From Candidatus Izimoplasma sp. ZiA1 (GTDB taxonomy: Bacteria > Bacillota_I > Bacilli_A > Izemoplasmatales > Izemoplasmataceae): a stretch of 64,000 bases of DNA. This document shows positions 44,989-54,747 of this stretch, one piece after another (the stretch's first letter is position 1; each line of letters opens with the position of its first letter). The stretch lies in assembly GCA_002285055.1 (NCBI GenBank), contig NQYJ01000004.1, forward strand, positions 98,381 through 162,380, in the 5' to 3' direction. Under the pieces are notes generated by a model. It saw nothing but the letters and a program-made list of their open reading frames with translations, was not told the origin of the DNA and made no database searches. Position numbers and translations under genes: made by a program.

Positions 44989-45642
44989 TTAAACCTCCAT
45001 CTTTTTTGTTAAAGTTTTTAACAGTATTTTAGTGATATAATAACTTACAACATCAAAGAGTAAAAAAGCAATAAGTGTAAGGTATATATTAGATACTTCC
45101 ATTACTATAACAGAAGCGATAACTGCGATTAAGTACATGATAAATATCATTATTGCTTTTGGAAGCCAATTTGGTTTATTAACAAAAATTGAACTAATAA
45201 AACCTAATGAAGTTAACACAAACAAGACTGTTGTGGAAGCCAATGTTGGTAAAAAGTAATCAAAATAATCACTCACATTCATTAAAGCTAGTGCAATATC
45301 TCCAATTAATATTATAAAAACAATTGCTAGTACATTTTTAATTGTAAAGACTCTAAAAATATAATATTTGTATGTGTCTATAATTGAGATTTGATAATAT
45401 CTTGTCTTTTGATAATACTCTTTTGTAAATAAGTTTGTGGTAATAGAAAGATTTACTATGACCATGCTCATTATCACACCAATTGATATTATCTCTAGAT
45501 CAATACTTGTTGATTCGCTTTTTCCAAGAAAGATTACAATCACTGTAATTATCATAAAAGTTAAAGTAAAGATTCTATAAAAGGCTTTATTTATCGGTCT
45601 GCCATCAATAAATGTAAACTCATCTAATTTTTTTGTGTTCAT
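44989..45642 (-). CDS. Membrane protein of the YtrA-type ABC operon, first
   Basis: A 217-residue protein with about six hydrophobic segments, no recognised domain, probably a permease subunit. The ATG at 45642 (MNTKKLDEFTF) follows GGAGGATG; an upstream in-frame ATG at 45696 lies at or before the predicted transcription start. First gene of the operon. Confidence 0.65.
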   Translation of the reverse strand: MNTKKLDEFTFIDGRPINKAFYRIFTLTFMIITVIVIFLGKSESTSIDLEIISIGVIMSMVIVNLSITTNLFTKEYYQKTRYYQISIIDTYKYYIFRVFTIKNVLAIVFIILIGDIALALMNVSDYFDYFLPTLASTTVLFVLTSLGFISSIFVNKPNWLPKAIMIFIMYLIAVIASVIVMEVSNIYLTLIAFLLFDVVSYYITKILLKTLTKKMEV

Positions 45643-45684
45643 TTTTTCATCCTCCGTTATACTTTGGTAACACAGTACGATATC

Positions 45685-45714
45685 ACTATAACACAACAGG
45701 AATTATTATGTCAA
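45685..45714 (-). promoter_or_regulatory. Promoter of the YtrA-type ABC operon
   Basis: TTGACA at 45714-45709, 18-base spacer, TATAGT at 45690-45685 on the minus strand. The direct repeat TAACAC (plus strand, 45668-45673 and 45689-45694) is spaced exactly 21 bases, two helical turns, around the -10/+1 region and may be the regulator's site (weak). Confidence 0.65.
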
Positions 45715-45723
45715 TATTAAAAT

Positions 45724-45750
45724 AAAAAACAACAAAACTTGTTGTTTTTT
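45724..45750 (-). terminator. Terminator of the OYE-family gene
   Basis: Stem AAAAAACAACAA / TTGTTGTTTTTT with a 3-base loop; T-run on the minus strand. Confidence 0.8.
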
Positions 45751-45752
45751 AT

Positions 45753-46859
45753 TTATTTAAACGTATATCCTCTTTGCTTAAGTCCTTCTTCCCAAGATTT
45801 AAGTGTGTTAAACATTTTGCTTGGTAGAATGGATTCTTTATTAAACTCTTTAATTAAGTTTTCGTTATTTTCTAGTCTTTTTACATTATTAGGATTTGCA
45901 AGCATAGGTAAACCTAGTGCAGCAAGATCATATCCTAAATTAAATACATCTTCTATGTCTTCTTTAGACTCGATACGACCAACACCAATAATAACAGTTC
46001 TATTAGCCACAACTTTCTTTATTTTGGATATAATTAGTTCATTATCTGATGTATTTCTAATAGATGTTGCATTGTAAGAAGATGTTGAAAGGTGTATATA
46101 ATCTACTTTAGCCTTTGCTAAGTTATCAACTAAATATAATGTATCATCTATTGTTATTCCAGGTTCTTCAAGTTCTTCTGGACTTAATCGATAACCTAAA
46201 ATAAATGGTTTAGTTGCATATTTTTTTATGACTTCTTGACTTCTTCTAACAAGAATATCAATGAATTTATATCTTTTATTTAATGTAGGACCAAACTCAT
46301 CAATTCGTTGATTAGAGTTTGGGCTAAAGAACTGTTGTAATAAATATGTATTTGCTCCATGGAGTTCAACACCATCTGCTCCTGCTTTGATTGAGAGTTT
46401 AATTGCGTTTATAAAAGCGTCAATTATATCATATACTTCTGAATTTCTTAGCTCTCTAGGAGTAACAGCGTACTCACGGGAAGCTTTTATGCTTGATGGA
46501 GCAACTATATCTTGATTAGGATACAGATTTGGTTGATTCATTCTCCCACCATGATGAAGCTGAATTACTGCTTTTGAGCCACCTTCGTTTATTGCTTTAA
46601 CTAATCTTTTAATTGATTCAAGATATCTTTCATCTCTGATACTAATTTGATTTTTAAATGCTTGTGCATTTTTTGAAACTGCAACTGCTGCAGTTATTAC
46701 TAAGCCAATATCTTTTGAACGAGATTTATAATAAACTTCTTCTTCATCTGATAATGTCAAATCATCATTTGATGAATAAGTTGTCATTGGGGCTAGTACT
46801 AATCTATTTTTTAGAGAAAGTCCATTATTAAAAATAAAACTTCTAAAAACTTTTTCCAT
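45753..46859 (-). CDS. NADH:flavin oxidoreductase, Old Yellow Enzyme family
   Basis: A 368-residue FMN barrel. NRLVLAPMTTYSSND, QLHHGGRMNQP, GADGVELHGANTYLLQQFFSPNSNQR and the C-terminal FMN-phosphate region (VGRIESKEDIE) mark the family. It lacks the C-terminal Fe-S/FAD domains of 2,4-dienoyl-CoA reductase, so it is the short form. It reduces activated alkenes with NAD(P)H; the natural substrate is unknown. Monocistronic, between the lysine operon terminator and the ABC operon. Confidence 0.9.
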   Translation of the reverse strand: MEKVFRSFIFNNGLSLKNRLVLAPMTTYSSNDDLTLSDEEEVYYKSRSKDIGLVITAAVAVSKNAQAFKNQISIRDERYLESIKRLVKAINEGGSKAVIQLHHGGRMNQPNLYPNQDIVAPSSIKASREYAVTPRELRNSEVYDIIDAFINAIKLSIKAGADGVELHGANTYLLQQFFSPNSNQRIDEFGPTLNKRYKFIDILVRRSQEVIKKYATKPFILGYRLSPEELEEPGITIDDTLYLVDNLAKAKVDYIHLSTSSYNATSIRNTSDNELIISKIKKVVANRTVIIGVGRIESKEDIEDVFNLGYDLAALGLPMLANPNNVKRLENNENLIKEFNKESILPSKMFNTLKSWEEGLKQRGYTFK

Positions 46860-46920
46860 GATATCACCTCTTTATAAATATTATAATATTGATAATAAAT
46901 TAAATGTTGTAAAATGCAAA

Positions 46921-46949
46921 AAAAAACGAGGTAAATGAATACCTCGTTT
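46921..46949 (-). terminator. Terminator of the lysine-fermentation operon
   Basis: Stem AAACGAGGTA / TACCTCGTTT with a 6-base loop and a T-rich 3' side on the minus strand, overlapping the kamE stop. Confidence 0.88.
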
Positions 46950-47727
46950 AAATTAATTTACGATCAATTAGATTTTGAATTGCAAAACTCGCAACATCTT
47001 CTGCAAACTTTTTAGGACCAAATCCAGCATCATAACCAAGTTCTTTAGCAAACTCATGACTTATTCTTGGACCACCACAAATTAATACTACTTTTTCTCT
47101 TAACCCTTCAGCTTCAAGAATTTCTACTAAATTTGTTAAGTTCTTTACATGAACGTCTTTTTGAGTAACAGTTTGTGAAACTAAAAGCACATCAGCGTTA
47201 ACTTCTTTTGCCTTTTTAACAAAATCTTCATTTAATACTTGGCTTCCCATGTTAATTGCTTCTACGTTTTTATATCTTTCTAAACCATAATGCCCTGCAA
47301 AACCTTTCATGTTCATGATTGCATCAATTCCAACTGTATGAGCATCAGTTCCTGTAGAAGCTCCTAAAATAACGATTTCACGACCAATTTCAGTTTTAAT
47401 TTTATCTTCAATTTCGTATTTACTTAATACATCATTTTCTACTGTAATGACTTTTATTTCTTCATAATTTACGTCATGAACAAGACTTCCATAAACAACA
47501 TAGAATGTAAAACTATCAGCTATGGATTCACTATGAGCAACTAATGGGTCATTTAATCCCATTTTTTTTGCTAATATTTTAGCTGCTTCATCACCACGTT
47601 CATCACAAACAACAGGTAGAGTAAAACTAACTTGAACCTTACCATCGTTCATTGTATCACCATAAGGTTTTAGTTTTTTTAGGTCTAATGTTTTATCAAA
47701 TGTTTTTTCAGACATATCATATCCCAT
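46948..47727 (-). CDS. kamE: D-lysine 5,6-aminomutase, beta subunit (B12-binding)
   Basis: A 259-residue subunit carrying the base-off cobalamin motif DXHXXG (GTDAHTVGIDA, ~residues 130-140) and ICGGPRISHEFAKELGYDAG of the Rossmann B12 domain. With KamD it moves the terminal amino group of beta-lysine from C6 to C5 using adenosylcobalamin and PLP. Last gene of the operon; it overlaps kamD as TAATG, with AGGAGGTG upstream. Confidence 0.95.
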   Translation of the reverse strand: MGYDMSEKTFDKTLDLKKLKPYGDTMNDGKVQVSFTLPVVCDERGDEAAKILAKKMGLNDPLVAHSESIADSFTFYVVYGSLVHDVNYEEIKVITVENDVLSKYEIEDKIKTEIGREIVILGASTGTDAHTVGIDAIMNMKGFAGHYGLERYKNVEAINMGSQVLNEDFVKKAKEVNADVLLVSQTVTQKDVHVKNLTNLVEILEAEGLREKVVLICGGPRISHEFAKELGYDAGFGPKKFAEDVASFAIQNLIDRKLI

Positions 47728-49289
47728 TATTTAGCACCTCCTGTTAGTTCTTTTATCATCTCATCTAGAACTACATTTATATAGTCAGGGCTTTTCTTAT
47801 AAACGCCATTTAAGCCTTTACCAGCTTCAAATCCGCGTTTAATTCCAGCAAAATCACCTTTTTCAAGAGTTTTAAATATCCCAACTTCTGAGATTTCTTG
47901 CAACATATTTTTAGCTTTATCTAAAACATAATTAGCACGTTTATTAATCATTCCATCTTCTTTAAATTCGATTTCATCACCAAAATTTTCCATTGCTTGG
48001 AAAATGTATTTAGCATTTTCAATACTTAGACTTCTATCCATCATAAATGGGGTATGAACAGCTTCAGTAAGCATTCCTAGTAAATGGATTTTTTGATTAG
48101 TCATGATAGTTGTCATATTGAATAATGCATTTTGAATATGACCTTTAAAGATATCACCTGTCATATGTTTAGTAGGTGGCATATATTTTAAAGGTGCTTT
48201 TGGGAAAATTTGTCTTGCGAGTTGTGCTTGTGCTAACTCATAAACAAATGAGTTTTTTATTTTTGGATCAATTTCATAAGCATGGCCAAGTCCCATTAAT
48301 TCCTCAGGCATAAAAGCCAGTTTAGCAAATTGCTCATTAATAAACTGACTAGCAAGAACAGTGTGTGCTTCTGTAAAAGCATCTGAAGTTGTTAAATAGT
48401 TGTCTTCACCAGTATTAATAATTACTCCAGAGTAAGAATTAATAACACGAGAAAAGTATTGATCTACAAATGTTCTTTGCATATTTATATCTCTAAACAA
48501 AATACCATACAAACTGTCATTAAGCATCATATCAAGACGTTCAAGAGCACCCATAGCACTTATCTCAGGCATACATAGACCTGATGCATAGTTTACTAGT
48601 TTGATATATCTACCTAGTTTTTCACCAACTTCATCAAGCGCTTTACGCATAATTCTGAAGTTTTCTTGTGTTGCATAAGTTCCCCCAAATCCCTCAGTAG
48701 TAGCACCATAAGGAACAAAATCAAGTAATGATTGTCCCGTAGTTCTAATAACAGCAACAATATCAGCACCGTTATTAGCAGCAGCTAATGCTTGAGTAAC
48801 GTCTTCATAAATATTACCAGTTGCTACTATAACATATAACTCAGGTCCTTGTTTTTTACCAAAAGTATCATAATAATCTTCTCTAACTTGACGATTCTTT
48901 TTAACTTTTGATAAATGTTCATTAACGTATTTTGATAATAAACTTTTAACAGTAAATTTATCGAGTGTTGGGAACTCAGCAATGTTTAATTGCCCTTCAC
49001 TAATTTCTTTAGCAATTGCATTTAAATCAAGATTTGTTTCATTAATTGCACTTGCTAAATAATTACTAACTCCAAGACTTAAATCACCATATTTTATTAT
49101 ATGATCAACAACTACATTTGGCAGTGGGACACCAAATTTATCGACTCCATCAATCCCAAGTAATCTACAAACAGCTCGTTCAACTGTACTTGTTGTATGT
49201 AGTTCAATAAACTCTTGTGTTTGCTCTGCAATATTTTTTGCTAGTAATCTAGCTTCTTTTACATCTTCTTTATTAATATTAAGATTCAT
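47727..49289 (-). CDS. kamD: D-lysine 5,6-aminomutase, alpha subunit
   Basis: A 520-residue TIM-barrel subunit. EFIELHTTSTVERAVCRLLG, LGVSNYLASAINETNLD, ATTEGFGGTYATQENFRIMR and the long conserved KYMPPTKHMTGDIFKGH are typical of KamD. The ATG at 49289 follows AAGGAG by 8 bases; the GTG at 49298 lies in that site. It overlaps kamC by 11 bases. Confidence 0.95.
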   Translation of the reverse strand: MNLNINKEDVKEARLLAKNIAEQTQEFIELHTTSTVERAVCRLLGIDGVDKFGVPLPNVVVDHIIKYGDLSLGVSNYLASAINETNLDLNAIAKEISEGQLNIAEFPTLDKFTVKSLLSKYVNEHLSKVKKNRQVREDYYDTFGKKQGPELYVIVATGNIYEDVTQALAAANNGADIVAVIRTTGQSLLDFVPYGATTEGFGGTYATQENFRIMRKALDEVGEKLGRYIKLVNYASGLCMPEISAMGALERLDMMLNDSLYGILFRDINMQRTFVDQYFSRVINSYSGVIINTGEDNYLTTSDAFTEAHTVLASQFINEQFAKLAFMPEELMGLGHAYEIDPKIKNSFVYELAQAQLARQIFPKAPLKYMPPTKHMTGDIFKGHIQNALFNMTTIMTNQKIHLLGMLTEAVHTPFMMDRSLSIENAKYIFQAMENFGDEIEFKEDGMINKRANYVLDKAKNMLQEISEVGIFKTLEKGDFAGIKRGFEAGKGLNGVYKKSPDYINVVLDEMIKELTGGAK

Positions 49290-50679
49290 TCTTTTCACTC
49301 CTTATAAGTATCTCTAATTGATTTAGTAAATCGCTATCCTCAAGCAAAATATTAGCTATTGTAATAGCTTGTTTTGGAGTTTTTTTACTATTTGTTTTCA
49401 AGATACTATAATCCATATATTTACTAATATGTTCAATTTCTTTCATATTAGTAATGTTTTCTTTTATACCAATCACTTGATAATGATTTACTTCCTGACT
49501 TATATTATCATAATGACTGCTAATAAACGAAGAACATTTTTTTTCTTTTAATATATTTATTAACGCTTTTACAAAAAGTCGACCTTCTTTAGGGTTTGTT
49601 GTTTGCGCAAACTCATCCACTACAACAAAATCAAACTTATCACTATTTTTTAGGATTTTATCAATTTCAATTAACTCATTACCAAAGCTTGATAATCCAT
49701 GAGATTGATTTGCTCCTTTAGAATACATAAAATGGATAGTTCTTATATACGGAACATTTGCTTCTTTACTAAAAGTATAAAAACCACTTCTAGCTAAGAT
49801 TACATTTAATAGTAAAGTATCCATTGCACTACTCTTGCCACCCATATTAGCCCCTGTTAATAAATTAACAGTGCTTTCTAGTTCGATATCTATTTCTTGA
49901 TAATCATGTCCGAGATCATTAACTAGCTTACTAAGAAGAGGGTTTAATATCTCTTTAAAGCTGATTCCTTGATTAAAAGATGGTAATGATGTTTGAAAGT
50001 GTTTTGTAATCTTGACTTTTGCAATCATTAAATCTAACATTTCGACATTTTTAACTATCCTTAAAATAACATCAATGTTATTAGATAGTACTTCTGTTAT
50101 ATCTACTAAACAACGATATTCAATTATTTTTTCAGCTTTTACAATTTTACTACGTTCTTCTAGAATATTTTGTTTTAGTAGTGGATCATGTTCTTCTAGA
50201 TATTCTTTTTCGAGTTTTTGTTTTAACTCTCTTACTTCAAACAACTCATCATCATATTTATTATAAATATAAAAATCATTTGTGATTGTATTATTTTCAT
50301 TTAAGTAATCAATTAAGTGTCCTGGGTTATCTAATGTAAACGAAATATCTAAAGTCTTTATTTCATTGATTATATTTAATGTATTTATTAGATACTTTTT
50401 CATATCAAAAACTTCAACGATAGTTAATGGTTCTTTATTAGAGATTTTTTTTGCTATTAAATCAATATCAAACAAATGATTAAGATAAATATTAATTACT
50501 GAAAAATCATTATTAAAGAATAATGAGATTTTTCTTAAATCCTCGTGAATTACAAAAAGTTCCTCATCAGTTTTTAGATTTAATGATTTTACTTCTTTTA
50601 ATCCGTTTTTTGTATGAACATCTAAGAGATTAACAAAATAACTATAACCTATACGTTTTAAATCTTCTTTTTTTAACAT
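49279..50679 (-). CDS. kamC: KamC, MutS-like component of the lysine 5,6-aminomutase reactivating system
   Basis: A 466-residue protein with a MutS-type ATPase domain: Walker A TGANMGGKSSAM (~residue 268), Walker B FVVVDEFAQTTNPKEG and SSFISSHYDN. The N-terminal part is helical and lever-like. MutS-related KamC with KamB reactivates the aminomutase after B12 inactivation, as established for lysine-fermenting anaerobes. Its ATG follows the kamB TAA with no gap. Confidence 0.9.
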   Translation of the reverse strand: MLKKEDLKRIGYSYFVNLLDVHTKNGLKEVKSLNLKTDEELFVIHEDLRKISLFFNNDFSVINIYLNHLFDIDLIAKKISNKEPLTIVEVFDMKKYLINTLNIINEIKTLDISFTLDNPGHLIDYLNENNTITNDFYIYNKYDDELFEVRELKQKLEKEYLEEHDPLLKQNILEERSKIVKAEKIIEYRCLVDITEVLSNNIDVILRIVKNVEMLDLMIAKVKITKHFQTSLPSFNQGISFKEILNPLLSKLVNDLGHDYQEIDIELESTVNLLTGANMGGKSSAMDTLLLNVILARSGFYTFSKEANVPYIRTIHFMYSKGANQSHGLSSFGNELIEIDKILKNSDKFDFVVVDEFAQTTNPKEGRLFVKALINILKEKKCSSFISSHYDNISQEVNHYQVIGIKENITNMKEIEHISKYMDYSILKTNSKKTPKQAITIANILLEDSDLLNQLEILIRSEKNES

Positions 50680-51615
50680 TTAAATCACCTCTAATACATT
50701 AATTACTTTAATTGAAGTATTCGATTGTATTAAGTTTTGAAATTGCTTAGCATCAAAATTATAACCTTTAGCACTTGTTGGGTTTATTGTAATTAATGAT
50801 ACATCAATATCATTAATTACTTCAAGGTTTACCTCTAACATTTTTAAATGATTGTAGATTTTATAAGATAAGAGAATATGAGAGGGATGGTCAGCTACTA
50901 ATGTAAGTTTTTTAGTTGCATTATAACTCTCTAGAATATTCTTAACTGTTTTGTCAGTCAATGCACCTTTTATATATAAATAGGTGTTGTTTTCGTCCTC
51001 AATTAGTATGTTATCATCAACACTATTTATTGGCTTTTTTTTCTGGTTAAAATCTATTTTTGTTTTTGGTAAAGTGAGAATATTTAGGAACATTTTTGTT
51101 TCATCAACTGCTTTAAAAATGTCTGGATTTAAATTTGCGCTTGTGGCAAGGACGCATGTTGATGAATATTTATTTTTTGATAAAGATGTTCTTGATAATG
51201 CTCCATCAATAATAACGTTTTTTGCACCATAATTTATCATTTTATTTACTACTTCTTCTAAATCTTTAACTATTGATGGACCAGCAACTTTAATAAACCC
51301 ATTTGATAAAGCCTTAACAATAATTATTTCACCTAGTGGTGATTTAATCATTGTGTTATCAACGATTTTCAAAGTAATATCGGAATCTTTTATCAAATTT
51401 TTAGCAGTGGCAATAAAAGAGTCTTTCTTTACAAATATTCTTGGTTTATTAGTGTTTGTAACTAAATCGATGTCTTCACCTTCATAACCAACTGAAACAA
51501 TTCCCAAGGGGGAACTGCTTTCAGTTATTATTCTATTAAGGACTGTAGTTTTTCCAGCGTTTTTTGAAGTACCGATTATAGTTATAACTAAGTTGTTTAA
51601 TAATTCTTTAAAAAT
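50680..51615 (-). CDS. kamB: KamB, P-loop ATPase of the lysine 5,6-aminomutase reactivating system; non-AUG start
   Basis: Reading the frame back past the TTG at 51507 recovers the family N-terminus: FKELLNNLVITIIG then TSKNAGKTTVL, the Walker A loop (GTSKNAGKTT at ~residues 15-24), and IITESSSPLGIVSVGYEGED. No ATG, GTG or TTG exists in frame before the P-loop; the frame closes at a TAA inside kamA. The best start is ATT at 51615, one base after the kamA stop (or ATT at 51621, overlapping it), giving 311 (or 313) residues. Translation likely re-initiates after kamA. A start at 51507 would delete the ATP site. Confidence 0.8.
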   Translation of the reverse strand: MFKELLNNLVITIIGTSKNAGKTTVLNRIITESSSPLGIVSVGYEGEDIDLVTNTNKPRIFVKKDSFIATAKNLIKDSDITLKIVDNTMIKSPLGEIIIVKALSNGFIKVAGPSIVKDLEEVVNKMINYGAKNVIIDGALSRTSLSKNKYSSTCVLATSANLNPDIFKAVDETKMFLNILTLPKTKIDFNQKKKPINSVDDNILIEDENNTYLYIKGALTDKTVKNILESYNATKKLTLVADHPSHILLSYKIYNHLKMLEVNLEVINDIDVSLITINPTSAKGYNFDAKQFQNLIQSNTSIKVINVLEVI

Positions 51616-51616
51616 G

Positions 51617-52876
51617 TTAATGTTTACGCAACTTTCTTTTTAAACCAACAGGTTCTAGTGAACTAATTTCCTCATCAAGTAAAGCACTAACACCTTGTCT
51701 ACTAATGTGAGGTTGATCCATATCGGTATCTTCATTCGTATAATTTGCAGGTTCTGTATAAGTACAAATTACACCTTCGTAATTTCTTAAAACGATTTTA
51801 CCTGGAGCTTGTGATATTACATAATTTGGCATTACTGGAATTTTACCTCCACCACCTGGAGCATCTACTACAAATGTTGGAACGGCAAAACCACTTACAT
51901 GACCTCTTAATCCTTCAATAATTTCAATACCTTTTGAAACTGGTGTACGGAAATGTTCGATACCCATAGATAAGTCACATTGATAGATATAATATGGACG
52001 AATACGCATTTGAACTAGGTTTAAAACAAGTTTACGCATTGTACTTACACGATCATTAATTCCTCTTAATAAAACTGATTGATTACCAAGTGGAACACCA
52101 GCATTAGCTAGTAAATCAATTGCTTTTTTAGCTTCTGTAGTAATTTCTTTTGAATGGTTAAAATGAGTGTTTAACCAAATTGGATGATACTTTTTAAGCA
52201 TATTTACAAAGTCTTCTGTTATTCTTTGTGGCATAACTACAGGAGTTCTACTACCAATACGAATAATTTCAACATGTTCAATTTTACGTAACTCACTAAT
52301 AATATATTCAAGTTTTTGATCACTTACAAGTAATGCATCTCCACCACTTAGTAATACATCTCTTACTTCTTTTGTGTTACGAATATATTCTAGTGCCTTT
52401 TCAACGTTATCCATTGATTCATGAGCATCTTTTTGTCCAGCAAATCTTCTTCTAGTACAATGACGACAATACATTGAACACATGTCAGTAATCAAGAATA
52501 ATACACGATCAGGATAACGATGAGTTAGCCCTGGGACAGGTGAATCACCATCTTCGTGTAATGGATCTAATAAGTCATTTTCACCAACAACAAGTTCATT
52601 AATTGAAGGGATTGCTTGTTTACGAATTGGACATTTTGGGTTATCTGGATCCATTAAAGCAAGATAATAAGGTGTAATACTCATTCTAAATTTACCAAGT
52701 ACACTATTAATTGCTTCCTCTTCACTAGGATCTAGATTTATATATGTTTTAAGTTCTTCAACTGATGTGACTCTATTTTTTACTTGCCACTTCCAGTCTT
52801 CCCACTCAGTATTTGTTACATTAGGAAAATACTTAGCTTTTCTTTCTAAGTAAATATCATTCATTTTCAAAGACAT
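51617..52876 (-). CDS. kamA: Lysine 2,3-aminomutase (radical SAM)
   Basis: A 419-residue radical-SAM/PLP enzyme converting L-lysine to L-beta-lysine, the first step of fermentation. The cluster motif is CSMYCRHC (in LITDMCSMYCRHCTRRRF), the PLP/SAM region includes LSGGDALLVSDQKLE, and the zinc/C-terminal region QPHISRQGVSALLDEE is present. GAGTGAT lies 4 bases before the ATG. It is 14 bases after kdd. Confidence 0.96.
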   Translation of the reverse strand: MSLKMNDIYLERKAKYFPNVTNTEWEDWKWQVKNRVTSVEELKTYINLDPSEEEAINSVLGKFRMSITPYYLALMDPDNPKCPIRKQAIPSINELVVGENDLLDPLHEDGDSPVPGLTHRYPDRVLFLITDMCSMYCRHCTRRRFAGQKDAHESMDNVEKALEYIRNTKEVRDVLLSGGDALLVSDQKLEYIISELRKIEHVEIIRIGSRTPVVMPQRITEDFVNMLKKYHPIWLNTHFNHSKEITTEAKKAIDLLANAGVPLGNQSVLLRGINDRVSTMRKLVLNLVQMRIRPYYIYQCDLSMGIEHFRTPVSKGIEIIEGLRGHVSGFAVPTFVVDAPGGGGKIPVMPNYVISQAPGKIVLRNYEGVICTYTEPANYTNEDTDMDQPHISRQGVSALLDEEISSLEPVGLKRKLRKH

Positions 52877-52890
52877 AAAATCACTCTTTC

Positions 52891-53922
52891 TTAAGTATAT
52901 TTTTTTTCAAATAATTCGCGAATCTCTTTTGATTCTCTTACTAAATTTAGTGTTAGTTCAGCATGGTTTTTTGTATAACCATTACCAATTAACATTGTTA
53001 CATCACTACCAACACCCTCAGCTCCTAAAGCTGCTTTAGTAAACGATGTCGCCATACTAAAGAAATATACCATTCCTGTGTCTTTTGTAATTAATATACA
53101 ACTCATCTCTGTGTTTTGAACGTTAACAACGTTGATTGTTACATCCACTTGCTCGTTATTATTAACAGCAAGAACTTTTTCATAAACTTCTAATGCATTT
53201 GTTGCATCAGCTAATACGATTTCATCGCATAAGTTTAAATCTTTAAGTTCTTTGATTTGCTCTTCTAAGTTAACAACACCAATAACTTTTCCTGATTTAG
53301 TAGCTTTTTTCATTGCTTGGTAAGCACATAATGTTCCACTTTTACCAGCAGCGCCAATAATAGCTACTGTATCTCCTTCTTTAACAAGTTTATCAACTTG
53401 AGCTGGAGCTCCAGCTACATCAAGAGCAGCTAATACTAATTTTTGGTCAAAATCAGTTGGAACTTTTGCGAAGATTCCTGTCTCAAATAAAATTGCGGTA
53501 CCATCAATATCAACTTGATCATTATCTAGTTTAATATCTTTAATTTTATTAATTTTAAGTGGTGTTAAACTTAAACTTACTAAAGTTGCTATTTTATCAC
53601 CGATTTTTAATGATTTATCAGGGAAGTTTTCACCGATTTCTTTAATAGTACCAATTAACATTCCGCCGCTTCCAGTAACAGGATTTTGCATTTTTCCGCG
53701 ATCTTTAACGATACCTAAAATCATTTCTTCCATTTTTTCTTTATCAGCATTACATGCTTTTTTTATTTGTGTAAAAGAAGCACTGTCTATATTTAATGTA
53801 ATAACATCAATTAACAATTCGTTATTATAGATAGTCATTGTGTTATCTACTTTTGTTGCTGCTTGTGGTAAAACACCTTGTGGTTCAATTACTCTATTTG
53901 TTCCATATTTACATGTTTTCAT
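52891..53922 (-). CDS. kdd: L-erythro-3,5-diaminohexanoate dehydrogenase
   Basis: A 343-residue NAD-dependent amine dehydrogenase acting after the two aminomutases to give 3-keto-5-aminohexanoate. GTNRVIEPQGVLPQAA, the Rossmann loop IIGAAGKSGTLCAYQAMKKA, and TSFTKAALGAEGVGSDVTML are the family signatures. It sits between kce and kamA, one base after the kce stop region upstream. Start ATG (MKTCKYGTNR) follows GGTGATTTAA. Confidence 0.95.
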   Translation of the reverse strand: MKTCKYGTNRVIEPQGVLPQAATKVDNTMTIYNNELLIDVITLNIDSASFTQIKKACNADKEKMEEMILGIVKDRGKMQNPVTGSGGMLIGTIKEIGENFPDKSLKIGDKIATLVSLSLTPLKINKIKDIKLDNDQVDIDGTAILFETGIFAKVPTDFDQKLVLAALDVAGAPAQVDKLVKEGDTVAIIGAAGKSGTLCAYQAMKKATKSGKVIGVVNLEEQIKELKDLNLCDEIVLADATNALEVYEKVLAVNNNEQVDVTINVVNVQNTEMSCILITKDTGMVYFFSMATSFTKAALGAEGVGSDVTMLIGNGYTKNHAELTLNLVRESKEIRELFEKKYT

Positions 53923-54747
53923 TTAAATCACCTTTAAGTTTAAAATTTTTCTAGCCTCAGCAGGCGTAGCAACTTCACGATTATGTTCTTTTGCCATAGC
54001 TACTACTTTTTCAACTAACTCATAATTACCTTTTGCTTTAACGCCTTTACTTATATAGATATTATCTTCTAAACCAACACGAACGTGTCCGCCAGAAATA
54101 ATAGCTTCTTTAGCAAGGGTAAACTCATATCTTCCAATCCCTGCAACACTATACGTTGAGTTTTCTGGTAATGACTCTCTTAAGAAGTGAAAATCTCTGC
54201 TTTCACCACTCATCCCTCCATTTACACCAAGAACAAAACTAAAGTGTGTAGGAGTTTTAATTATTCCTTTTTTAATCATTCTATTTACTGTGTCAACATG
54301 ACCTTTTTCGAAACATTCACATTCAGGTTTAATGTTTTTTTCATTTAAAGTATTTGCGAAGAAGATAATGTCGTTTTCTGTATTAATGAATATTTCATCA
54401 CCACCAAAATTTAAGGTTCCACAGTCAAGTGTAGCCATTTCTGGATATAAGTTTGTAGGATCAAGACGTTCTTCGCGACTCATTCCAACAGCTCCTCCAG
54501 TTGATGGTTGAATTATTACATCTGGACATACTTCTTTGATTGCTTTAATTGCTTCTTTAAAGCGTTCTTTCCTTTGTGTTGGTTTCCCATCATCCTCACG
54601 AACATGAAGATGGATGATACTAGCACCAGCAAGATAAGCTTTATATGCTTCATCTTTAATTTCTTCAATTGTATATGGTACAGCTTCGTTATGTTCTTTC
54701 ATAACTTCTGCCCCACAAATTGCCGCTGTTATAATAAGTTTTTCCAT
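53923..54747 (-). CDS. kce: 3-keto-5-aminohexanoate cleavage enzyme
   Basis: A 274-residue BKACE-family enzyme that condenses 3-keto-5-aminohexanoate with acetyl-CoA to give acetoacetate and 3-aminobutyryl-CoA. Zinc ligands lie in IIHLHVREDDGKPTQ (HXHXR) and in CECFEKGHVDT; ATLDCGTLNFGGDEIF and GGHVRVGLEDNIYISKG are diagnostic. The start overlaps the kal stop as TAATG. Confidence 0.96.
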   Translation of the reverse strand: MEKLIITAAICGAEVMKEHNEAVPYTIEEIKDEAYKAYLAGASIIHLHVREDDGKPTQRKERFKEAIKAIKEVCPDVIIQPSTGGAVGMSREERLDPTNLYPEMATLDCGTLNFGGDEIFINTENDIIFFANTLNEKNIKPECECFEKGHVDTVNRMIKKGIIKTPTHFSFVLGVNGGMSGESRDFHFLRESLPENSTYSVAGIGRYEFTLAKEAIISGGHVRVGLEDNIYISKGVKAKGNYELVEKVVAMAKEHNREVATPAEARKILNLKVI

